In this document: positions 6,417-13,400 of the stretch, piece by piece
How positions within the stretch are numbered: the first letter of the stretch is position 1
Layout of the letters: each line of letters opens with the position of its first letter
Origin: Thermoplasmata archaeon
GTDB lineage: Archaea; Thermoplasmatota; Thermoplasmata; GCA-020350865
DNA length: 17,494 nucleotides
Direction: 5' to 3'
Assembly (NCBI GenBank): GCA_020350865.1
Contig: CP070726.1
Coordinates: 1,997,713-2,015,206 of the forward strand
The notes under the pieces: model-generated
Databases searched by the model: none
The model's input: the letters and a program-made list of their open reading frames with translations, nothing else
Told to the model about the DNA's origin: nothing
Made by a program: the position numbers and the translations under genes

Positions 6417-6920
6417 GTGAAGCAGGAACCCGATCTATTCTATTTTTTACAATGCTCCACAGTGGCCCAGCCGAAGGGGGAGAACTGGCTGCTGCGCGTA
6501 AAGGAGGAGAAGTACGCATTACTCAAGTACATGCAGTACCTGGACTACATGGAAAAGGCGGAGAACGAGGAGCGGTGGTTCTCAATTCGACCCATAGGAG
6601 AGGACGCCATCAGATGGGAGGGCGTGGTGAGGGCGGAAGGCAAGAACTACCTCATCGAGCTGGTGCTCAAGGACGCCTATCCCTATACGCCTCCAGTAGC
6701 CCGCATTCCCGAGCTCATGCGGTACACAGACAGGAAACTGGAGGACAATATGCTCGGCCTGAAAATCTGCGACATGCACATGGAGACCAACTACTGGTGG
6801 AACGAGCACTGCAGCCTGGCCCTGTACCTTAAGAGGGAGGTTTCGTACTGGCTGCAGAGCGTGGTCTTTCATCTCAGACAGAAAGGTTGGTTGGAATGGA
6901 CGAAAAGTATCAACGATTGA
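6417..6920 (+). CDS. ufc1: UFC1-like E2 conjugating enzyme
   Basis: A 167-residue UBC-fold protein, the same length as I recall for human UFC1. In order it shows W24-x2-R27-V-K-E-E, W54-F55, an R-W-x-G strand, Y88-P-Y-T-P-P (UFC1: YPTTAP), I-PEL near 97-100, then G-L-K-I-C118, and QKGW near 155-158; UFC1 has GGKIC and QKG at the matching points. Cys118 is therefore the predicted thioester residue. As in UFC1 there is no HPN motif before it. It would receive the UFM1-like protein from the E1 and pass it to target lysines. The start is a GTG with weak GTGAT upstream, 24 nt after the modifier gene; the coding end overlaps the E1 start by 25 nt, indicating coupled translation. Confidence 0.88.
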   Translation: MKQEPDLFYFLQCSTVAQPKGENWLLRVKEEKYALLKYMQYLDYMEKAENEERWFSIRPIGEDAIRWEGVVRAEGKNYLIELVLKDAYPYTPPVARIPELMRYTDRKLEDNMLGLKICDMHMETNYWWNEHCSLALYLKREVSYWLQSVVFHLRQKGWLEWTKSIND

Positions 6921-7786
6921 CACTGTTCGAATTTGCCGATTTCTCCCGGTTGAGGAGCATGAGCGCCCTGGTTGTCGGTGTGGGAGGCCTGGGAGCCATA
7001 GTAACCGAAATCATGGCCAGGGTGGGCATTGGCAGATTGGTGCTCATGGACTACGACACCCTTGAGCTTGCCAACATGAACAGACTGATTTACAAACCCA
7101 GCCAGGTTGGTAAGTACAAGGTGGATGCCCTCGAAGAATACCTCACCGAGGTCAATTTAGATGTGGACATCGCAACGTATCCCTTCGACATCACAACCGG
7201 GGAGGGCTACAAGGCGTTTGTAAAGGAGCTGAAGCAGTGCGATGTTGTATTCGGCTGTGTGGATTCCTTTGGAGTGCGGCTTTTTATCAACGCCAAATGT
7301 GTGGAGAACGGGAAGACACTGATAGACGGCGGGGCCAGCCTGGACGGCATCAGGGGCAGTGTTCAGGTGGTAATCCCAAATAAGACCGCCTGCTACAGAT
7401 GCCACAGGCACGCTCTAGGTCTCGGCAGGGTCGAATCTGGGGCAGAGCTTAAGGAGCGGGAAAAACGCGAGGAAAACCTCGATTTCTATCTCAGCATCAA
7501 AGAGCCGGCCAAGGACAGACCTTCAGGGATATGCCATTTGACTTCACTGCCCACCACAATGGCTGTCATAGCGGCACTGCAGTGTCAGGAGGGCTTCAAG
7601 CATCTTCTCGACTTCGGCAAGGTGGCCAGCTTCCTGATGTACAACGGCATCTCAGGGGAGGTGGAGCGCTACGACAGGAAGAAGGACCCCGGCTGCCCCG
7701 TCTGCGGCACCCGGAAGGTAAAAATGGATGAGAAGAAGCTCGAGGAGATAGAAAAGGCTGCTGAGATGTTCGATAAAATGACCTAG
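6896..7786 (+). CDS. uba5: UBA5-like E1 activating enzyme
   Basis: A 296-residue ThiF-fold adenylating enzyme. ATP site: GVGGLG at 28-33; then DYDTLELANMNR, nearly identical to the UBA5 motif DYDKVELANMNR; then GKYKVDA. GCVDSFGVRLFIN matches UBA5 CVDNFEARMTIN. Cys166/169 (CYRC) and Cys267/270 (CPVC) form the zinc site. The segment GICHLTSLPTTM parallels GVCAASLPTTM of UBA5, making Cys213 the predicted catalytic residue; HLLDFGKV...YN follows as in UBA5. The protein ends soon after the zinc site with a short acidic helix, lacking the long linker of human UBA5. ATG 6896 inside the E2 end is preferred to TTG 6887 because it gives a natural MDEKYQRL start. It should activate the adjacent modifier. 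MoeB, ThiF and SAMP-activating E1s are poorer matches. Confidence 0.92.
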   Translation: MDEKYQRLTLFEFADFSRLRSMSALVVGVGGLGAIVTEIMARVGIGRLVLMDYDTLELANMNRLIYKPSQVGKYKVDALEEYLTEVNLDVDIATYPFDITTGEGYKAFVKELKQCDVVFGCVDSFGVRLFINAKCVENGKTLIDGGASLDGIRGSVQVVIPNKTACYRCHRHALGLGRVESGAELKEREKREENLDFYLSIKEPAKDRPSGICHLTSLPTTMAVIAALQCQEGFKHLLDFGKVASFLMYNGISGEVERYDRKKDPGCPVCGTRKVKMDEKKLEEIEKAAEMFDKMT

Positions 7787-7804
7787 AGGGCTCGGAGGAA
7801 GAGG

Positions 7805-8848
7805 ATGGCAGAGCAAACCAATGCCGTGATGAAACGCGAATTGAAGCGTGCCATAATCGAACATGCCCTCGAAGGGGCCAGGGAAAACGGGTACGAGGTG
7901 CTGGGGTGGCTCACCGGCTTTTCCACGGGGGACACGGTCTATATCCTGGATGCGGTGCCCTGCACCAGATACAAGAGGCAGTCCAGGTACAGTGCCGAGG
8001 CCGACCCCACCCAGGAGGCGGAGCTGGCCAGCAGATTCCCTCGCAATGTGGGCATTGTAGGGCTCTATCATTCCCATCCATTTAAAATGGACCACGAATC
8101 CGGTGAGTTTCGGAGGCTGCACGGTGTCTCCGAGCTGTTTCACTCGGGTATCGACGACGCCATGCTGAAAAGCAGGTCCAGCAGGATGAAGAACTATGTT
8201 TCGATTGTAACAGATATAGACACCATATCGTGCTACATCATGCACAAGAAGAAACCAAAGAAGATCAAGGAAAACCTTGTCACAGATATCAATTTCAAGG
8301 ATCACATGCGACCCATCACCTCCCGGTTGCAGCTTACTTTCAAGCAGGAATTCGAAAAGAGCCTTCGATTGAATGATATGATAAGAGCCATGGAGTACGG
8401 CCTCATCTCCCAGCTGGACAGGAAGCTCACTGATGACGAGGTGTCGATTCAGCAGGGCCCTCTAGGTAATGTGCTGCGTCTTTTGCCCTTCGAGAAGGGT
8501 TCGGATTCCGATTCCAATACAAGGGACAATTTCTTCAGGGTATTTCCCCATGAAAACAAGGTGACAATAAAAGCGGTGATGAACCTCTCACCAACGGTCT
8601 ATGTGCAGAAGGGAAAAATCAATGTAGAGAAGGCCACAGAGTCCCTGGTAAACGAGATCGCCGACTACATCGTCTTTCTCACATGGAACCAGATAGACTA
8701 TTCAGATTTGGAGAAGCACCTGAGCCCTGACATAAAGGAGATGGAGGTGCATCTGGGGCGCCTTTCTACCAAATACGACGAGGAGAGCGGGATACCAAAG
8801 AAGGTCTACACAAAACCCAAGAGAAGAATGACTTTAAAGAAGCATTAA
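7805..8848 (+). CDS. JAMM/MPN metalloprotease, probable deconjugase of the UFM1-like modifier
   Basis: A 347-residue protein. The first about 170 residues form an MPN domain with the zinc-site Glu31 in G-Y-E-V-L-G-W, the Y-H89-S-H91-P pair and HSGID ending at Asp117, comparable to HSHP...SGID of CSN5 and Rpn11. Between HSHP and SGID there are 21 residues rather than the usual six, an insertion of about 15 in the active-site loop. The C-terminal 170 residues are helical and basic at the end, and I recognise no family. As last gene of the operon, with GGAGG six nt before ATG, it probably cleaves modifier-target isopeptide bonds. Maturation is unlikely because the modifier already ends in Gly. 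Eukaryotic UFM1 is removed by a cysteine protease, so this is a different solution. Confidence 0.9.
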   Translation: MAEQTNAVMKRELKRAIIEHALEGARENGYEVLGWLTGFSTGDTVYILDAVPCTRYKRQSRYSAEADPTQEAELASRFPRNVGIVGLYHSHPFKMDHESGEFRRLHGVSELFHSGIDDAMLKSRSSRMKNYVSIVTDIDTISCYIMHKKKPKKIKENLVTDINFKDHMRPITSRLQLTFKQEFEKSLRLNDMIRAMEYGLISQLDRKLTDDEVSIQQGPLGNVLRLLPFEKGSDSDSNTRDNFFRVFPHENKVTIKAVMNLSPTVYVQKGKINVEKATESLVNEIADYIVFLTWNQIDYSDLEKHLSPDIKEMEVHLGRLSTKYDEESGIPKKVYTKPKRRMTLKKH

Positions 8849-8859
8849 CCTGAAAGATC

Positions 8860-10065
8860 CTATGTGACCAGCCTCGCCCCGCATTTTCTGCAGAACATGT
8901 CGCCGGGCTCGACCTTCTCACCGCAGCCCACGCATTTCAGCTCTTCAAGAACCGGTTTTCCGCATTTACCGCAAAAGACATCCACGTCCTTCACCTTGGC
9001 ACCGCAGTTGGGGCAGAAGAGCTGCTTTTCTTCATCCGCTGCCGGCACCTCGGCTTTCGTTTCCGCTTCTGCCGTTACCATCTCCGGCTTTTCAGGCTCC
9101 ATTTTTTCGTCGGTCCCCTCCATCGGCTCCATCCTCTCGGGTTCGGTCTCAGAACTGACTCCCAGGACCGTTCCCATGCTCTTCTCGTAGCACTCCTTGC
9201 ATGTGGCCTCGATGCCGCTTTTTGTTTCTATGGATATGTAGGGAATCTTTCTTGCCAGGCATATGGAGCATGTCTGCAGCTCCTCGGAATCGATTGGAAG
9301 GGTGGCCAGATCAGATATCAACTCCCCCCGCTCTTCCTCGAGCTTTTTGGCCACGCCTAAAAGCTGCTCTGCTATCCTTTTGCAGTTCAGGGCACTCTTG
9401 AATGCCTGATCGTAATCCTCCCTGTCGAAGCAGGCCTTGGCATCCAGAAGGAGTCTTCGGGCCTCTGACACATCATGACCGCTTGCCGCAGCGCTGTCAA
9501 TGGCCCTTTCGGCCAGGGATATTGTGAACTTGGACGGAAGGTAGTTGTCCGGCTTTTTCTCCACCGCCTTTTTCAGCTCCGGGAACACCTCTTCAGGCGA
9601 TGCCACCTTCTCGTCTTCAGCAATTAAATCCACCGAGGGTCTGTAGGTGCTTTCCTTGTGCTCTGATGTTTTAGAGGGAACGATATCAAAACCTGTCTTC
9701 TTGTCCCAGCTCCTCTTGGCCCTAAGTAAGATGTCCTTTGCCTCCTCTATCTTCATCTTGGCTGCGTTCTCGTTGCCGGTGTCGTAATCCAGTCTTGCTT
9801 CACCTATCAGCTCCTCGGCCCGCCGTGTTTCGATGCCCCTTCTTTTCAGGTCATCGGCGATGCGCCTGGTGGAGATGATGGAATTGAAGATGGAATCTGA
9901 ATCCTCATCGGATGAAACGGCCTGCAGTACCTTTGCCTCCCTTCTTCTCCTTTTAGTCTTCGGACCTCTGCGCAGCTTTATCATTATTCTCACGATCCAC
10001 AGCCCGATAATAACGAGAAATACGATGGTAACTAGGGTTAATAGAGTCTCCCTATCGAATTCCAT
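8860..10065 (-). CDS. membrane-anchored protein with helical repeats and three zinc-finger modules
   Basis: A 401-residue protein of no family known to me. Residues about 8-30 form one transmembrane helix, followed by a very basic stretch (KLRRGPKTKRRRR), which predicts a cytoplasmic C-terminal part. Residues about 60-115 and 175-255 are helical repeats of TPR-like character (AEELIGEARLDYDTGNENAAKMKIEEA type). A treble-clef-like finger follows with C266/C269 and C289/C292, then a Glu/Pro/Met-rich linker and two zinc ribbons (C351/C354 with C365/C368, C378/C381 with C392/C395). It may scaffold or recruit proteins at the membrane. It converges on the JAMM gene with only 11 nt between stops, so it is not in that operon. 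ATG 10065 lies about 27 nt from a TATA box, suggesting leaderless transcription. Confidence 0.75.
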   Translation of the reverse strand: MEFDRETLLTLVTIVFLVIIGLWIVRIMIKLRRGPKTKRRRREAKVLQAVSSDEDSDSIFNSIISTRRIADDLKRRGIETRRAEELIGEARLDYDTGNENAAKMKIEEAKDILLRAKRSWDKKTGFDIVPSKTSEHKESTYRPSVDLIAEDEKVASPEEVFPELKKAVEKKPDNYLPSKFTISLAERAIDSAAASGHDVSEARRLLLDAKACFDREDYDQAFKSALNCKRIAEQLLGVAKKLEEERGELISDLATLPIDSEELQTCSICLARKIPYISIETKSGIEATCKECYEKSMGTVLGVSSETEPERMEPMEGTDEKMEPEKPEMVTAEAETKAEVPAADEEKQLFCPNCGAKVKDVDVFCGKCGKPVLEELKCVGCGEKVEPGDMFCRKCGARLVT

Positions 10066-10091
10066 ACGAATATAGACTTACCTATTCGTAT
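10064..10091 (-). promoter_or_regulatory. inverted repeat at the promoter of the zinc-finger membrane protein
   Basis: ATACGAATA (10064-10072) and TATTCGTAT (10083-10091) are a perfect 9-bp inverted repeat with a 10-nt spacer. It lies between the minus-strand TATA box and the start codon and overlaps both, as expected for a repressor operator over the transcription start. Confidence 0.5.
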
Positions 10092-10097
10092 ATAAAG
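10087..10097 (-). promoter_or_regulatory. TATA box for the zinc-finger membrane protein
   Basis: On the minus strand the sequence is CTTTATATACG, a near-consensus archaeal TATA box centred about 27 nt before ATG 10065. No ribosome binding site is visible, so the message is probably leaderless. Confidence 0.6.
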
Positions 10098-10456
10098 TTT
10101 AGGATTTCGTTGCATGAAAGCCCTTTTCAAAGGCGGTATTAATTTAAGTGAACTGGAGGAATAAAAGCATGCGACCTGTACTGCTCATTCATGGTCAACT
10201 CCCTGCCGTTTATATGATTCCACGGGGATTCATGTAAAATACCTCATTATTATCAGTTTTGAAATAATTGGGCTAAAATATATCTACAATTCTATGAATA
10301 TAAGAGGAAAATCAACGTAATGAGGAGAAATGGGGAGGGGAAACCTGGGAGATGGGGTGATTTCAGGAGGCATATTCGAGAGTATTGAGAGCACACGATT
10401 ATCCCACCCGTAGTCACAGGGAATATATCATCTGGATAGCCCGAGGCTTGACCGAC
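10098..10456. other. intergenic region upstream of the giant surface protein gene
   Basis: About 360 nt without a convincing gene. AAAATATATC at 10275-10284 is a possible TATA box for the giant gene and would give a purine-rich leader of roughly 150 nt. Two very short frames are visible: 10169-10237 (22 codons, GGAGG 9 nt upstream) and 10320-10388 (22 codons). Neither has recognisable content, so they are mentioned only. AGGAGG at 10365-10370 lies 14 nt before an in-frame TTG at 10385, a possible earlier start of the giant protein. Confidence 0.4.
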
Positions 10457-13400
10457 GTGAATCAAAGTACCAGCTCTCCAAATAGATTCTTCGTTTTGAC
10501 AGCGGCAGCATTGTTAATCCTCATCATCTATGCTATGGTTATTTTCAGTCCCTTATCAACCGTTGGTGAGATTCCCTCTAGCACTATTGAAGGAGCCAAC
10601 CAGTATGACCTCTTCGGATGGAACATTTCGTGTGCTGGTGATGTGAACGGGGATGGCTACGATGATATCATAGTTGGGGCCCCAGGTTTTGACAATGAGA
10701 GAGGGCAGGCCTATATTTTCTATGGGGGACCTTGGTTTTCCGGTGATTTGAAGTCCGAGTCCGCCAATATCACCATCAACGGGAGCGCTCAAGGGGATAG
10801 ATTCGGATGGGATGTGTCCGGGGCGGGGGATGTGAACAAGGACGGACTGGCGGACATAATTATCGGTGCTCCTGGGAACACGAGTAAGACGGGAGCCGCG
10901 TTCATCTACTACGGCCATAAGTTCGAGTTGGCATCTCTGAAGGACACAAGTGCAAATTTAACAGTGGCTGGGGAATACATGGACGATATGTTCGGAGCCT
11001 CAGTTTCGGGGGCTGGGGATGTGAACAATGACGGGTACGATGATGTGATCGTGGGTGCCCCTGGGTTTGACAAGAAATCGGGAAAGGCATATATCTTCCT
11101 GGGTAACAAAACAAAAAGTATGAAACTCGCCGCCATCAGTGCCGAGGTTGTGTTCTGGGGAGAAAATCTTGGCGACTGTTTCGGTTTCTCGGTTTCGGAT
11201 GCCGGCAATGTCAACAACGATGAATACGACGATATCATCATTGGAGCTCCAGGTGCTGACAAGACATTCATCTTTTTTGGAGGCGATCCAATGAACGCAT
11301 GGGTTCAGACGAGCCGGTCCGACTTTGACTCGGCCGAATTAAAGGTTCACATCAATACTACGAATACAATGGATGGGGAGGCGCAGCTCGAAACCTTTCA
11401 CAGCATCAAGGCTATGATGGCCTATTTTGATGGTTCAAATCCCCCGGACACCCCGGAGATTCCCAGGAACAGAACGTGGAACCAGCAAATATGGTCGGCC
11501 GAAACCGAGGTCAACAGCATCGGAAATGATGAAAATTATTGGTTCGTCGTGGAATCTGGCACGGTGAGAAAGAACGAGAAGATCCTGGCGGTTTCGGATG
11601 CCGGTTTGGATATCCTTGTCCAAACCTCGGATGGATTCTCCTGGAGCCCTCCAATGGAACTGACAGATGTGGTAAGGGACAACAAATATAGAGGATTTGA
11701 CATTGCATACGAATCGCTTTCCGGTGATGCACTTCTCGCTTATTACAACGATACAAGCCCAATCAAACTCATACCGAAGTACAGAATTTGGAATGGTACT
11801 GCTTGGAGCAGCGAAATGGACGCGCAGCCAACAGGAGCCGGTGATATCCACTGGGTATTGCTGACCTCGCACCCTTTCACGGATGAGATTCTTATGGTCA
11901 CATTAGACCGGGGGAACAGGGACATCTATGCCCAGGTATGGAACGGCTCGGCCTGGGGTAATGTTCAACTGATCGAGAGCCAGGCATCAAGAGATGACAA
12001 CCTGTGCTTTGATGCAGTATACGAGCAGCAGTCGGGTTACGGCATGATAGTGTGGGGCGGGGACAGCGGGAGCAACAAGAATCTCAATTACAGGCGCTGG
12101 ACAGGCAACTGGTCTGAGCCAGCCGGAATCTTGCCAGCAGCAGACAACCAGGTTAATGTGGTGAAGCTGGCTGCCGATCCAAAGACCAATTACATAATTC
12201 TTGGCCACCTGGACAATGGAAGACGCATCGATATACAGATCTGGAATGGAACCAACTGGAGTGCGGTCACCGAGGTTGCTCCCGGCAACGCAGAAAGAAG
12301 TAATGAGCACTGCTTTGATGTGGCATACGAGGCAACTGGAGACCGTGAGGGAATTATCGCTTACGGCATTGGTGACCATAGGCCGGCCTACCGATTAATA
12401 AACGGGACCTCTGTGGGTCCCGAGAGTTTTGTTTTGGATGCCAATCCACCAGATAATGGTAGGAACCCGAACTGGATTTTGCTTGAGAACGATCCCCAGA
12501 CCAGTGAGATCATGCTGACCTACCTCATTGATGACGGTGGTGGGAACGGCGGTGCCGAGGACGATCTCGGCTGCGAGGTCTGGAACGGAACCGAATGGAA
12601 ATTACCCCAGCGGGTGGAGCTGAACTGCACGAGGGATTCTGGCCAGCACTTCGATGTGGCCTATACAGATACGTCCGGTTTTCTGATTTCGGCCCCGTTT
12701 GATGCATCAACGAACGGCACTTGGGGTAGAATAAAATGGACCGCCGATATCCCTGGGCAGACAATTCTTACCCTTAGAACAAGGACTTCATCGGACGGCG
12801 TGATGTGGGGGGACTGGTCGGATTGGTACGGGAACCTGGACAGGATAACCAGTCCCGCGAACAGGTGGATCCAGTACGAGGCATTTTTTGAAACAGCCAA
12901 TATTACTCGCACGCCAATACTGTATGATGTATCAATCGGGTTGAACAGGGCGAACCTGACAATAAACGGCACACCGGGTGAAGGCTTTGGATGGTCAGTG
13001 TCCTCTTCTGGTGATCTCGCTGGCGATGGATATGACGATGTGGTAGTTGGTGCTCCCCTAAACGACAGCGCCAACGGTACTGCTTATATATTCTCCGGCG
13101 GATGGGTGAAATCCGAGGGGGACGGTGATAGATTCATAAACCTTACGAACGGCGAGGCTGCAAACGTGACCCTGATAGGGAATACTGGAGGCGGCATGTT
13201 CGGGTACTCGGTATCCTGTGCTGGCAATGCCTCAAGCGATAATTACCCCGATGTGGTTATCGGTGCTCCGTGCGCCCAGAAATCGGGTGCAATATATCTC
13301 TTCTTTGGCTCACCTACCATGAATCCGGTTCTAATGGCCTCAGATGCAGATGCTGAGATTACCGGAGACGGGGAACTGGAATGTTTCGGGTGGTCTGTTG

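Noticed and set aside
7652..8305. A 217-codon minus-strand frame across the E1 end and the JAMM gene
   Set aside because: It runs antisense to the zinc site of the E1 and the JAMM motif, both strongly supported on the plus strand.
10169..10388. Two 22-codon frames (10169-10237, 10320-10388) as small protein genes
   Set aside because: One has a GGAGG at fair spacing, but both are too short and featureless to support; chance frames are expected in this length.
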